Made by a program: the position numbers and the translations under genes | Source: Rhizobium sp. L43 | GTDB lineage: Bacteria > Pseudomonadota > Alphaproteobacteria > Rhizobiales > Rhizobiaceae | Direction of reading: 5' to 3' | NCBI RefSeq assembly: GCF_002531725.1 | Contig: NZ_NWSQ01000016.1 | Location: 124,001 to 188,000, forward strand | DNA: 64,000 nt | The notes under the pieces: generated by a model | The model's input: only the letters and a program-made list of their open reading frames with translations | The model's database searches: none | What the model was told of the DNA's origin: nothing | Shown: positions 39,793 to 48,337 of the stretch, one piece after another | Position numbering within the stretch: position 1 is the stretch's first letter | Layout of the letters: each line of letters begins with the position of its first letter

Positions 39793-40533
39793 ATGGAACT
39801 GACGTGGGAAAATCGGGATGAAGGCATCGAGCGGGGCGCTTTCGCCTCGTTCGCTCTGCATGCCGTCATGCTTGCGCTGCTGCTCCTGCTGCTTCCGCGA
39901 CCTGAGCCGCCGACACCGCTGCCGGACAACGGCATTACCGTCGATATCGTTCCCGAGGTGGCCAAACCTTCAGCAATAGCGCAGCCGGTCGCGACGCCTG
40001 CGCGCATTGCGACAAAGCCGGATGTGAGTGCGCCCGCCCGAGAGATCGCTCCGCCGCATCAGGAGCAGGCGCCGGCGGTTGTGACGTCGCCCGAACCGGC
40101 TTCCGTCCCTTCGGTGCCGCCGAAGCCTGATGCATTCGTTGAGGCGGGCCAGCTGTTTTCGGAGACGGTGTTATCGGATCCGCGCAGCCGGCGCGCCCGC
40201 GAAGCGCTGCGTGGCCTTGCCGGCGGCGAGCGCAATCTGCAGCTTTGCGACCTGGAGGCGATGGAGCAGGTCCGCCGCGCGCGGCCGGATATGCGGCCCG
40301 ATACGCTCGCGCCCTATGCGATGGCGGCGGAGAAGGTCAGCGGCAACAGCGTCGAGGTGAGGGGCGGCGCCATCAGGACCGAGAAAGCGTGGTTCAACAT
40401 CCAGTTCAGGTGCGAACTCGATGCCCGCTCCGGCAAGGTCGCTTCCTTCGCCTTTCTCATCGGCAGCGCCATTCCGAGGGATGAGTGGCAGGCACATGAT
40501 CTGGTGGCCGACGACGGGCCTGCCGACCAATGA
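39793..40533 (+). CDS. DUF930-domain membrane-anchored protein, first of a pair
   Basis: A 246-residue protein with a short cytosolic N-terminus, one transmembrane helix (HAVMLALLLLLLPRP, residues about 24-37), a Pro/Ala-rich linker (about 40-110) and a C-terminal DUF930 domain. The domain is marked by LQLCDLEAMEQVRRARPD, GGAIRTEKAWFNIQFRCELD and IGSAIPRDEW. The TonB-like layout (inner-membrane anchor plus periplasmic proline arm) suggests reach across the periplasm; function is unknown. The neighbouring gene is a longer paralogue, indicating tandem duplication. Confidence 0.75.
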   Translation: MELTWENRDEGIERGAFASFALHAVMLALLLLLLPRPEPPTPLPDNGITVDIVPEVAKPSAIAQPVATPARIATKPDVSAPAREIAPPHQEQAPAVVTSPEPASVPSVPPKPDAFVEAGQLFSETVLSDPRSRRAREALRGLAGGERNLQLCDLEAMEQVRRARPDMRPDTLAPYAMAAEKVSGNSVEVRGGAIRTEKAWFNIQFRCELDARSGKVASFAFLIGSAIPRDEWQAHDLVADDGPADQ

Positions 40534-40612
40534 ACCCCCATCGTTGCTGCGATCACGAGGTTTTTTCCTTTTGTGGCTTGATGCTGCCGGTTTTAGAGGC
40601 CACATCGCTGCT

Positions 40613-41674
40613 GTGACAGACGAAGTGGTACAAACGGAAGCGCATCACGAAGCGGGAAACCGGCGGCCTGAAATCCGCTGGGGCGTCGTCGCGTCCGTTG
40701 TCGCCCATATTCCTATCGTCGCCCTTCTTATTTTCGGGCTGCCAAAGATCCAGCCGAAGCCAGCCGAGGATGAGAGCGTGAAGGTGGAACTCGTTCCGCC
40801 GCCGGAGGAGAAAAAAAAGCCGGAAGAGAAGAAACCCGAGGAAAAGCCGCCGGAGCCAAAACCACCGGAAGAGGCAAAGAAGCAGCCGCCGCCACCTCCT
40901 CCACCGCCACCGCCACCGCCGCCGACGGCCAAGAAAGTGCCTGAGCAGGCGAAGCCGATGGAGACCCTGAACCCTGTCATCGAGTTTGGCGATAAGAATA
41001 GCGGCCCCGAAAAATCGTTGGCGGGAAAATCTTCTCAAGGCCAAGCCAAACCCGCAGCAACTCCGCGGGAGCACGATGTGGAACCGGAGCAGATGCCGAC
41101 ACAGGCTGCTGCGGAAAAACCTGAAACTGAAACGCCTGCTTCAAAGCCTGTCCCAGATGATGTGAAGCTTCCAGAGGTTGCGACAACAGACGTTTCTCCG
41201 AAGCCCAATGGGCCGCCGACAGACGTGTCTGGCGAAGCCACGACCAGTATCGAGCAGGCCAAGCCGCCGGAGCAGAAGACTGCTGACAAGCCGAAAGCGG
41301 TCGCTAAAAACAACGACCTGCCCAAGGCAAAAACGCTGTTTTCGCGCATGGGAGATGGCAATTTGTTTGCGCAGACCGCGATCGATGGCCTTCCGCGCAA
41401 AGAGCGAGTGGCCACGCTTTGCACTACCGAGCTTCAGGGCCAACTCGTTCATGGTTCGCCGAGTTTTTTCCCGTCCGCATTGCCTAGTTTCGGGTTGCGA
41501 AGCGGGACCGTCCTTGATGTGCCGGATGCCGCCTTTGGCACAGCTAAAGGCTGGTACCAGGTTCGCTTCCGTTGCGAGTTGGATGAGGACGCCACGAAAG
41601 TCGTGTCGTTTGCCTACGAAGTTGGTGGATTGATCCCCCGCAGTCAGTATGCGAAATATGAAATTCGTGACTAG
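40613..41674 (+). CDS. DUF930-domain protein with long proline-rich arm, second of a pair
   Basis: About 353 residues from the GTG at 40613. One transmembrane helix (GVVASVVAHIPIVALLIFGL) is followed by a charged Pro-Glu-Lys segment, a run of 13 prolines, a long Pro/Glu/Thr-rich spacer, and a C-terminal DUF930 domain (LCTTELQGQLVHGS then WYQVRFRCELDEDATKVVSFAYEVGGLIPRSQY, read in parts). The architecture is that of TonB/TolA-type energy-transducing arms. The start is uncertain: no good ribosome site is seen, and the frame continues upstream over the end of the first paralogue. Confidence 0.7.
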   Translation: MTDEVVQTEAHHEAGNRRPEIRWGVVASVVAHIPIVALLIFGLPKIQPKPAEDESVKVELVPPPEEKKKPEEKKPEEKPPEPKPPEEAKKQPPPPPPPPPPPPPTAKKVPEQAKPMETLNPVIEFGDKNSGPEKSLAGKSSQGQAKPAATPREHDVEPEQMPTQAAAEKPETETPASKPVPDDVKLPEVATTDVSPKPNGPPTDVSGEATTSIEQAKPPEQKTADKPKAVAKNNDLPKAKTLFSRMGDGNLFAQTAIDGLPRKERVATLCTTELQGQLVHGSPSFFPSALPSFGLRSGTVLDVPDAAFGTAKGWYQVRFRCELDEDATKVVSFAYEVGGLIPRSQYAKYEIRD

Positions 41675-41781
41675 TCCTAGCGATGCTGGATTGCGTCTCA
41701 TCGGGAACAAGCCACGCGCAAGGAACCGCATCTAGCCTCTTCTCATGGCCGTGATGGTTACGGTGAAGAAGGGACAATGAT

Positions 41782-41943
41782 ATGTCGAACGAGATCGAGC
41801 GTTTTCTTGGGCGTCAGGACGAAGCCGTGAGCGCGTTGTTCCTGGAAAACAAGGGCGACGAGCTGACCGATATTCTGGTGGCGGCACTGGAAGAAGCTTT
41901 CGAGATCCTTCTCGAAGCAGCGCCCGCCGAAACGTTTCATTGA
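41782..41943 (+). CDS. Small acidic hypothetical protein coupled to the kinase gene
   Basis: A 53-residue frame starting MSNEIERFLGRQDEAVSALF, with a helical, acidic composition (ELTDILVAALEEAFEILLEA). GAAGGGACAA provides a ribosome site. Its stop TGA at 41941-41943 overlaps the TTG start of the APH(3')-like gene (TTGA), so translation of the two is probably coupled. No family recognised. A real gene is suggested by codon use, ribosome site and coupling. Confidence 0.6.
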   Translation: MSNEIERFLGRQDEAVSALFLENKGDELTDILVAALEEAFEILLEAAPAETFH

Positions 41944-42728
41944 TAGTTTCCGACAAATTGCCTGCTGGCCCGCTTGCGGCACGCCTGTCCGGTTACCGGA
42001 TGGAGCAGGATGCGCTCGGCCGGTCGGCGGCAAGCGTCTTCCGGCTGGAAGGCGAGGGCTTGCCGGTCCTTTATCTGAAGGTCGAGCAGGCGGGGCCGTT
42101 TGGCGAGCTGGCCGATGAAGCAGCCCGGCTCGGCTGGCTCAAGGCCTCCGGTCTGCCGTGTCCCGATGTCATCGCCAGGGAAAGCGACGGCGAGCGCAAC
42201 TGGCTGTTGATCAGCGCCCTGCCGGGAACCGACCTTGCCAGCGCATTGGCGCTGACGCCGCTTGCGCGGGTCGAACTGCTGGCCGCAGCCCTTCTCGACC
42301 TGCATCGTCTGCCGATCGCTTCCTGCCCTTTCGATCATCGGCTGGAGAGACGTATTGCAACGGCAAAAGCGCGGATGCAGGCCGGCATCGTCGACGAGAC
42401 CGATTTCGATGAGACGCGGCTTGGAAAGAGTGCCGAAGCCCTGTTTGCCGAGCTCGAAACCAGGAGGCCGGGCCGCGAGGATCTCGTCGTTGCCCATGGC
42501 GATGCCTGCCTGCCGAATTTCATAGCTTCGGGAGACGGGTTCTCCGGCTATATCGACTGCAGCCGCCTCGGCGTCGCTGACCGTTATCAGGATATCGCGC
42601 TTGCCTGCCGCAGCATCGCTTCCAATCTCGGCGAGGCGCTGGTGCAGCCATTCCTTGATCGTTACGGCATGCCGGCCACGGAGCCGGCGAGGCTCGGCTA
42701 TTATCAGTTGCTCGATGAGTTCTTCTAG
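41940..42728 (+). CDS. APH(3')-family phosphotransferase
   Basis: A 262-residue kinase-fold protein. It shows the catalytic loop VVAHGDACLPNFI, the metal site YIDCSRLGVADRYQDIALA and the substrate-side LDRYGM segment of aminoglycoside 3'-phosphotransferases; the usual IDCGR reads IDCSR. The N-lobe is normal (SVFRLEGEGLPVLYLKVEQ). Such chromosomal copies in rhizobia may or may not confer resistance to kanamycin-type drugs. The start is taken as TTG 41940, which overlaps the stop of the small upstream gene and has no ribosome site of its own. Confidence 0.82.
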   Translation: MIVSDKLPAGPLAARLSGYRMEQDALGRSAASVFRLEGEGLPVLYLKVEQAGPFGELADEAARLGWLKASGLPCPDVIARESDGERNWLLISALPGTDLASALALTPLARVELLAAALLDLHRLPIASCPFDHRLERRIATAKARMQAGIVDETDFDETRLGKSAEALFAELETRRPGREDLVVAHGDACLPNFIASGDGFSGYIDCSRLGVADRYQDIALACRSIASNLGEALVQPFLDRYGMPATEPARLGYYQLLDEFF

Positions 42729-42795
42729 GCTGCAATGATTGCGCGATGTGCATGCGGCTGGCACAGTGCTTGGTGATCGGACCTGCGGACAGACG

Positions 42796-43602
42796 ATGGC
42801 GAAAAACCAGTTCAGGATGTTGCGCTCTCTTCTAACAGGCGTCGAAGCGGTGGAAGCGGAAACGCATCACAGCTTCAGCAGGCACACGCATGAGCAGTTC
42901 GGCATCGGCCTCGTCTCATCAGGGGCACAGAAGTCGCTCAGCGGCCGCGGCATGGTGGAGGCAGAGGCCGGCGACATCATCACGGTCAATCCGAACGAGG
43001 TGCATGACGGCGCGCCGATCGGAAAGGGACGATCCTGGCGCATCCTCTATTTCGATCCCGCGATCGTCACCGGTCTGTCGCGGGAGATCGGTGAAGACGG
43101 GGCAGGGCGATCGGAAATCCCGCATCCCGTCATCCGCAACAGCGCGATCGCCGCCCGCTTCGAGATGCTGTCCCGGGTGGTGACCGGCGATGGAGCGGCC
43201 GACGGGCTGCTCTGCGAGGAATTGCTGCTGCAACTCGTCGCCGATGTCATGCGCGAGCGCGGCGGTAGTGAGCAGAGGCCGCCGGTGCCGGCGTCGATCC
43301 GCGCGGCCCGAGAGCGGATCGATGACGATCCGCTTGCGGCCATATCGCTTGCCGATCTCTCCCGGGAAAGCGGGCTCAGTCGCTTCCAGGTGCTGCGCGG
43401 TTTTGCCAAGGCGACGGGATTGACGCCGCATGCCTATCTCGTCCAGGCCCGCATCCATATTGCAAGGCGGCTGATCGCTCAGGGCATGCCGCTGGCCGAA
43501 GCCGCCTTTGCCAGCGGCTTTGCCGACCAGAGCCATATGACGCGCGTCTTCGTTCGCAAATACGGCCTGTCGCCGCGCCTCTATGCCGACGGCTTTCTCT
43601 GA
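42796..43602 (+). CDS. AraC-family regulator
   Basis: A 268-residue protein with an N-terminal AraC-binding cupin (HHSFSRHTHEQFGIGLVSSG and DIITVNPNEVHDGAP) and a C-terminal double helix-turn-helix (ISLADLSRESGLSRFQVLRG, then LAEAAFASGFADQSHMTRVF). ATG 42796 matches the family start. It lies upstream of an EamA exporter on the same strand; AraC/EamA pairs of this kind are common, with the regulator controlling the exporter. Confidence 0.88.
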   Translation: MAKNQFRMLRSLLTGVEAVEAETHHSFSRHTHEQFGIGLVSSGAQKSLSGRGMVEAEAGDIITVNPNEVHDGAPIGKGRSWRILYFDPAIVTGLSREIGEDGAGRSEIPHPVIRNSAIAARFEMLSRVVTGDGAADGLLCEELLLQLVADVMRERGGSEQRPPVPASIRAARERIDDDPLAAISLADLSRESGLSRFQVLRGFAKATGLTPHAYLVQARIHIARRLIAQGMPLAEAAFASGFADQSHMTRVFVRKYGLSPRLYADGFL

Positions 43603-43617
43603 GCGCCCAGCCACCCG

Positions 43618-43769
43618 CCCTCGTCCTTCGAGGCTCCGGCCTCTGGCCTGCGCGCCTCAGGATGATCCTTGGGGGCACCTCAGGATGAGGGCTGATCGTG
43701 GGTGCCGCGGGCCGCCACCTCTCTCCAGCCTCATCCTGAGGCGGCCCCGTAAGGGGCCTCGGAGGACGG
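43618..43769. repeat. Intergenic mosaic repeat between the AraC and EamA genes
   Basis: The element opens CCCTCGTCCTTCGAGGC and closes GCCTCGGAGGACGGGG, forming imperfect outer inverted arms, with inner palindromes such as CCTCAGGATGA / TCATCCTGAGG. It is a second repeat family, distinct from the CTTCTCCCC type between kbl and tdh. Confidence 0.65.
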
Positions 43770-43872
43770 GGCTGGCCGCGGCGCTTTGGTTCTTTGGTTT
43801 ATGCCTGCAATTTCGTTCAAGACCTTGAACCATCCCTGCTGTTTCCTCGGCGCATCCAACAGGAGACGCGGA

Positions 43873-44772
43873 ATGTCGAGACAGGTTCAAGGTTATCTCT
43901 ATCTGGCGCTGGCCATGCTGACGGTGGGAAGCACTGTTATCGCGAGCAAGCTCATCGCATCGGGCCTGCCGCCGTTCAGCGCCACCGCCTTGCGCTTCGC
44001 CATCGCTTTTCCCGTCTTTCTCGTGCTGATGCGGGCGACCGGCGCGCGGCTGCCGAAGCTCTCCAGGCGTGACGGCCTCATCCTCATCATTCAGGCCGGA
44101 GCCGGCAGCGTCGGTTATACGACGCTGCTGATTTCCGGCCTCAGCCTGACCTCGGCGGCGGATGCCGGCGTCATCATCGGCACGCTGCCGGTGGTGTCGG
44201 CCGCAATCTCCATCCTGCTGCTTGGCGAACGGCCACAGCGTGGCCTGCTTCTGGCCGTGGCGCTGGCGACGGCAGGCGTGCTGTCGATCGCCCTCACGCC
44301 GGAGGCGGCCGGCGGATCGCTCTCCGGCAATGCGCTGATCTTCCTGGCGGTTATCTGCGAGGGATTGTTCATCCTGCTGAACAAGAGGCTGAAGACGGAG
44401 ATTGCGCCGCTTGCCCAGTCGACGCTGATGACCGGCATCGGCTTCATCGTCGCCGGCATCCCGGCAGTCTTCGAAGCGCCTCTTGCGCACGCTATTTCCG
44501 CAAGTGCTGTCGCCGCCGTCGTCTATTATGCGCTGGTGCCGACCGTCGGCGGCTTCCTGCTGTGGTATGCCGGCGCCGAAAGGGTGAGCGGCACGGAAGC
44601 CGCGCTCTTCACCGCGCTTGCCCCGGTTTCCGCCGTCATGCTTGCCTTTATCATCCTTGGCGAGCCGGTCGGGCTCAACCAGATCGCCGGCATCGCCTGC
44701 GTGCTTGCCGCCGTGCTCGGGCTGGCTCTTGCCGGGCGGCGTGCTGCGATGAAAGCGACAGGCGGAGGGTAG
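43873..44772 (+). CDS. DMT-superfamily (EamA) exporter
   Basis: A 299-residue inner-membrane protein with ten predicted helices in two EamA repeats: YLYLALAMLTVGSTVIASKL at the N-terminus, and NALIFLAVICEGLFILLNKR opening the second half. The end of the second repeat has ALAPVSAVMLAFIILGEPVG. AGGAGACGCGGA precedes the ATG. The substrate is unknown; metabolite or amino-acid export is typical. Probably controlled by the AraC protein upstream. Confidence 0.85.
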   Translation: MSRQVQGYLYLALAMLTVGSTVIASKLIASGLPPFSATALRFAIAFPVFLVLMRATGARLPKLSRRDGLILIIQAGAGSVGYTTLLISGLSLTSAADAGVIIGTLPVVSAAISILLLGERPQRGLLLAVALATAGVLSIALTPEAAGGSLSGNALIFLAVICEGLFILLNKRLKTEIAPLAQSTLMTGIGFIVAGIPAVFEAPLAHAISASAVAAVVYYALVPTVGGFLLWYAGAERVSGTEAALFTALAPVSAVMLAFIILGEPVGLNQIAGIACVLAAVLGLALAGRRAAMKATGGG

Positions 44773-44900
44773 ACCGAGCGCTTCAGCCATTCCGATGCGA
44801 TATGGCAGGTCTTTCACGAACTTCGCGCCGGCGTACCCTTGGGCAGGCGGCATGCCCGCCCTATCTCCATGGGGCCGATATCTCCTGGAGACGAACCACC

Positions 44901-45299
44901 ATGTCAGACAAGACGATCAAGATCCCGGGGCCGGACCATCCGATCACCGTCGAGCACAATCCCTCCCGCGTCGTCGTTACGCTCGGCGGCAAGACGATTG
45001 CCGATACCCATAATGCGCTGACGCTGCGCGAGGCCTCCTATCCGCCGGTGCAGTATGTTCCGCGGAAGGATGTGGACATGTCGCTGCTTCAGCGCACCGA
45101 CCACAGCAGTCATTGCCCCTATAAGGGCGATGCCTCCTATTACAGCATCATTGCCGGCGGCGAGCGCTCGAAGAATGCCGTCTGGACCTACGAGGCGCCG
45201 AATGCCGCGGTCAGCAATATCAAGGACCATCTCGCCTTTTATCCCGACCGCGTCGACGGCATCGAGGAAATGGCCTCTCCGGAAGCCGGCGCTTTCTGA
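44901..45299 (+). CDS. DUF427-domain protein
   Basis: A 132-residue protein of the DUF427 family, with the marks HPITVEHNPSRVVVTLGG, YPPVQYVPRKDVDM, SHCPYKGDASYY and AWTYEAP-like WTYEAPNAAVSNIKDHLAFYP. Members form a small beta fold, often next to transport genes; function is unsettled. TGGAGACGAACCACC supplies the ribosome site. It is about 130 bases after the EamA gene and may be co-transcribed. Confidence 0.85.
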   Translation: MSDKTIKIPGPDHPITVEHNPSRVVVTLGGKTIADTHNALTLREASYPPVQYVPRKDVDMSLLQRTDHSSHCPYKGDASYYSIIAGGERSKNAVWTYEAPNAAVSNIKDHLAFYPDRVDGIEEMASPEAGAF

Positions 45300-45370
45300 C
45301 GACGCGCCGGCCGTTCCGGCGGAACATGTTTGCCGCCGGGCCGTTAGGCTGATCTAGCGGGGGATGTGTC

Positions 45371-45601
45371 GTGCCGAAATTCTACTTTCAGCTTTTCGAT
45401 CGGGACGGTGTCGGGACCGAGACGGGATATGATTTCGACACCATCGAGGCTGCGAAAGCGGAGGCGCGGCGCGTGCTCGCCGAGATGGCCGCCGAAGGCC
45501 TGCCGACGGCACCGCTCAACATGCTGTCGGTCGAACTCTTCGATAAAAGCCGGCGGCCGCTCGCGGAAATCCGGCTCGTTCTCGAAGAGATAGCGAAATA
45601 G
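45371..45601 (+). CDS. DUF6894-type small protein, first copy
   Basis: A 76-residue protein from a GTG preceded by GGGGGATGTGTC. It starts PKFYFQLFDRDGVGTETGYD and continues DTIEAAKAEARRVLAEMA, the pattern of small rhizobial proteins annotated DUF6894 (beta strand, then a helix with EA.ARREA-type spacing). No function known. A second member lies 160 bases away on the other strand. Confidence 0.65.
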   Translation: MPKFYFQLFDRDGVGTETGYDFDTIEAAKAEARRVLAEMAAEGLPTAPLNMLSVELFDKSRRPLAEIRLVLEEIAK

Positions 45602-45762
45602 CCGCGATCGACATGCCCGCCTTTGGACATGCCCCGTCTGCGAATGCCTGTCGACCCAGCCAAAGCAGTCGCAAAACTATGTCAAATTTAATTGCCGGCT
45701 GTGAAGGCGGGTCTTAGCGTCGCGTCCATCGACCGAGTCGGATTGACCCTAAACGGCAGTGG

Positions 45763-46008
45763 CTAGCGTAAGTCGTCGAGCCATTCATTGTTGAAGACGA
45801 GGCTGGCAACCGTGACCGGATCGCCGTTCTCGTTGCGAACGGTGATGGCGATTGTCATGCGATCGCCCGCAGGCAGTTCGTCGCGGGCCACATCCAGCAG
45901 GATGCGGGTCACCTCTTTCGGAATGTCTTCACGAGATCTGAGCTCGGTGCCGTGCTCATCGCGCGTGGGACCTTCGCCGTTGTGTAGATCGAAATAGTAG
46001 CGAGCCAT
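45763..46008 (-). CDS. DUF6894-type small protein, second copy
   Basis: An 81-residue protein that begins MARYYFDLHNGEGPTRDEHG, the most typical DUF6894 N-terminus, followed by LRSREDIPKEVTRILLDVAR and a C-terminal strand pair. ATG 46006-46008 is preferred; the frame stays open for 70 codons upstream in untypical sequence. It is divergent from the Crp/Fnr-type regulator, whose start is 134 bases away. Confidence 0.7.
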   Translation of the reverse strand: MARYYFDLHNGEGPTRDEHGTELRSREDIPKEVTRILLDVARDELPAGDRMTIAITVRNENGDPVTVASLVFNNEWLDDLR

Positions 46009-46141
46009 GTTTTTTCCCTGCGCGTCAGAGGGGAAATCACAGATGAAGACAATTGTTCCCGAGGCCAGGCATTGATTCCTATAGAAAATACAGGTCGCAT
46101 CGAGATGATCCGGAGCACTTACGATAGCGGCGGGCAGGATT

Positions 46142-46861
46142 GTGATTGAATCCCTGCTGCTCAATCTTGGAAGCCGCGATGTGCTGTCGGCGGAAGAGGA
46201 AAGCCTGCTCAGATCGATCATCGTCAAGGACAGGCTGTTTGCGGCCGGCGAGGATCTTGTCTCCGAAGGGAGCCGGCCGCCCTACAGCACGCTGCTGCTC
46301 GATGGTTTTGCGGCGCGATACAAGCTGATGGCCGATGGCAGCCGCCAGATCACCGCATTGCATGTCGCCGGCGATTTCGTCGATCTGCACGCTTTCCCGA
46401 TCAAGAAGATGGATCATGGCATCGTGGCGCTGTCGTCTTGTCATGTCGGCTTTGCCGATCACGCCGACCTCAGGGCGATCACCGAGCGCATGCCGCACCT
46501 GACCCGGCTGCTCTGGCTCGACACGCTGGTCGATGGCGCCATCCATCGGGAATGGATCGTCGCCATGGGCCGGCGCTCCAAACGCGCCCATATCGCCCAT
46601 CTCGTCTGCGAACTCTTCGTGCGGCTGCAGGTCGTCAAGCGGACGCGGGGCGCAAGCTTCCAGTTTCCGTTGACGCAGATCGAGATGGCCGACGTGCTCG
46701 GCGTTTCCGTCGTCCATCTCAACAAGACGCTGCAGGCGCTGAGGCGGGAGGGGGTGTTCGCCTGGGAGAACCGAACGATCACCATCGTCGACTGGGAGCG
46801 CCTGCAGGAAATCGCCGAATTCGACCCCGGCTATCTCAGCATCTCCAGGGAACCGCGCTAA
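46142..46861 (+). CDS. Crp/Fnr-family regulator
   Basis: A 239-residue regulator with an N-terminal cyclic-nucleotide-binding-like beta barrel (GFAARYKLMADGSRQITALH, GDFVDLHAF) and a C-terminal winged helix with FPLTQIEMADVLGVSVVHLN as the DNA-reading unit. It lacks the N-terminal Fnr cysteine cluster, so oxygen sensing by an Fe-S centre is unlikely. The start is GTG 46142. The target genes are not evident; the divergent DUF6894 gene is one candidate. Confidence 0.82.
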   Translation: MIESLLLNLGSRDVLSAEEESLLRSIIVKDRLFAAGEDLVSEGSRPPYSTLLLDGFAARYKLMADGSRQITALHVAGDFVDLHAFPIKKMDHGIVALSSCHVGFADHADLRAITERMPHLTRLLWLDTLVDGAIHREWIVAMGRRSKRAHIAHLVCELFVRLQVVKRTRGASFQFPLTQIEMADVLGVSVVHLNKTLQALRREGVFAWENRTITIVDWERLQEIAEFDPGYLSISREPR

Positions 46862-47010
46862 GACCGGGTCGGAAGGCCGAGACATCACACAATTCGGTGA
46901 CACCGGCTCATGGTGATTGACAATTCGTCCATTCGGGCAGAACACCGCTCCGATCTTCTGAAAAACTCTTATGAAGGCCGGCGCGACCGCAGCCGGCCGG
47001 TGACATCGCA

Positions 47011-48231
47011 ATGGACATATCCCAAAGCCCGGGGAGCGTTCTTCGCCACCCCGGCTATCTGAACTTCGCCGCCTCCCGCGTCTTTTCCTCACTTTCCTTT
47101 CAGTCCATCGGCATCGCCATGGGCTGGATGATCTATGATCAGACGCACAGCGCCGTTGCGCTCGGCCTCGTCGGCTTCTGCCAGTTCCTGCCGATGGCGG
47201 TGCTGACCTTCGTCGTCGGCCATATCGCCGACCGGTTCGACCGGCGGCGCATCGGTCTCATCTGCCAGCTGATCGAGGCGCTGACGGCGCTGGTGCTGGC
47301 GATTGCCACCTGGCAGCAATGGCTGACGCCGGCCGGCATCCTGGCAGCCGTCACCGTGCTCGGCGCCGTCGTCGCCTTCGAGCGGCCGACCATGGCGGCG
47401 CTGCTGCCGAATATCGTGCCGGCCGCGATGCTGCAGAAGGCGGTCGCCACCTCCACCTCGATGATGCAGACGGCGCTGATCATCGGCCCGTCGCTCGGCG
47501 GCCTGCTCTACGGCCTGAACCCCGTCGCGCCCTTTGCCATCGCGGCGCTGCTGTTTGCCGTCGCGAGCTTCAACGTCATCTCGATCCGCATGCAGTGGGC
47601 GCCTGCCAAGCGCGAGCCGGTGACATTAGCCTCGGTCTTTGCCGGCGTCTCCTTCATCCGCAGCCGGCCCGTCATGCTCGGCACCATCTCGCTCGATCTC
47701 TTCGCGGTGCTGCTCGGTGGCGCCACCGCGCTGCTGCCGATGTTTGCTAAGGATATCCTGCATGCCGGCCCCTGGGAGCTCGGCCTGCTGCGCGCCGCAC
47801 CGGCGATCGGCGCGCTCGCCATGTCGATCGTGCTTGCCCGCCGGCCGCTCGAGAGCAATGTCGGGCGCAAGATGCTCGTCGCCGTCGCGGTGTTCGGCGT
47901 CGCCACCATCGTCTTCTCGCTGTCCACCAATATCGTGCTTTCGGTCGCCGCACTGCTCGTCGTCGGCGCTTCCGATACGGTGAGCGTCGTCGTGCGCAGC
48001 TCGTTGGTGCAGCTCTTGACGCCGGACGAGATGCGCGGCCGCGTCAGTGCCGTCAACTCGCTGTTCATCGGCACCTCCAACCAGCTCGGCGAATTCGAAT
48101 CCGGCATGATGGCCGCCGTGCTCGGGCCGGTCGCCACCGGTCTCGTCGGCGGGCTCGGGACCATCGTCGTCGTGCTCTTATGGATGCGGCTCTTTCCCGA
48201 TCTCACCAAGGTCAAGACGCTGCAGGGCTGA
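47011..48231 (+). CDS. MFS transporter, enterobactin-exporter-like (MFS_3) type
   Basis: A 406-residue polytopic protein. The N-terminus (LRHPGYLNFAASRVFSSLSF), the motif A-like loop GHIADRFDRRRIGL and the AFERPTMAALLPNIVP segment place it among MFS_3/EntS-like exporters. The C-terminal half has the MRGRVSAVNSLFIGTSNQLG segment typical of the group. Substrate unknown. A triplicated 15-base repeat follows 12 bases after the stop. Confidence 0.82.
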   Translation: MDISQSPGSVLRHPGYLNFAASRVFSSLSFQSIGIAMGWMIYDQTHSAVALGLVGFCQFLPMAVLTFVVGHIADRFDRRRIGLICQLIEALTALVLAIATWQQWLTPAGILAAVTVLGAVVAFERPTMAALLPNIVPAAMLQKAVATSTSMMQTALIIGPSLGGLLYGLNPVAPFAIAALLFAVASFNVISIRMQWAPAKREPVTLASVFAGVSFIRSRPVMLGTISLDLFAVLLGGATALLPMFAKDILHAGPWELGLLRAAPAIGALAMSIVLARRPLESNVGRKMLVAVAVFGVATIVFSLSTNIVLSVAALLVVGASDTVSVVVRSSLVQLLTPDEMRGRVSAVNSLFIGTSNQLGEFESGMMAAVLGPVATGLVGGLGTIVVVLLWMRLFPDLTKVKTLQG

Positions 48232-48243
48232 AACATGCCCGCC

Positions 48244-48288
48244 GCGTTGAAAGTGGGTGCGTTGAAAGCGGGTGCGTTGAAAGTGGGA
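48244..48288. repeat. Three tandem 15-base repeats
   Basis: GCGTTGAAAGTGGGT occurs three times head to tail, with one change in the second unit (AGCGGGT) and one in the last base of the third. It lies between two plus-strand genes. Such short arrays can change copy number by slippage. Confidence 0.85.
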
Positions 48289-48337
48289 GGCGGTCCCGTT
48301 AGGGTCCGCGCGAACCATTAACCTGCGGGGGCCGCGT

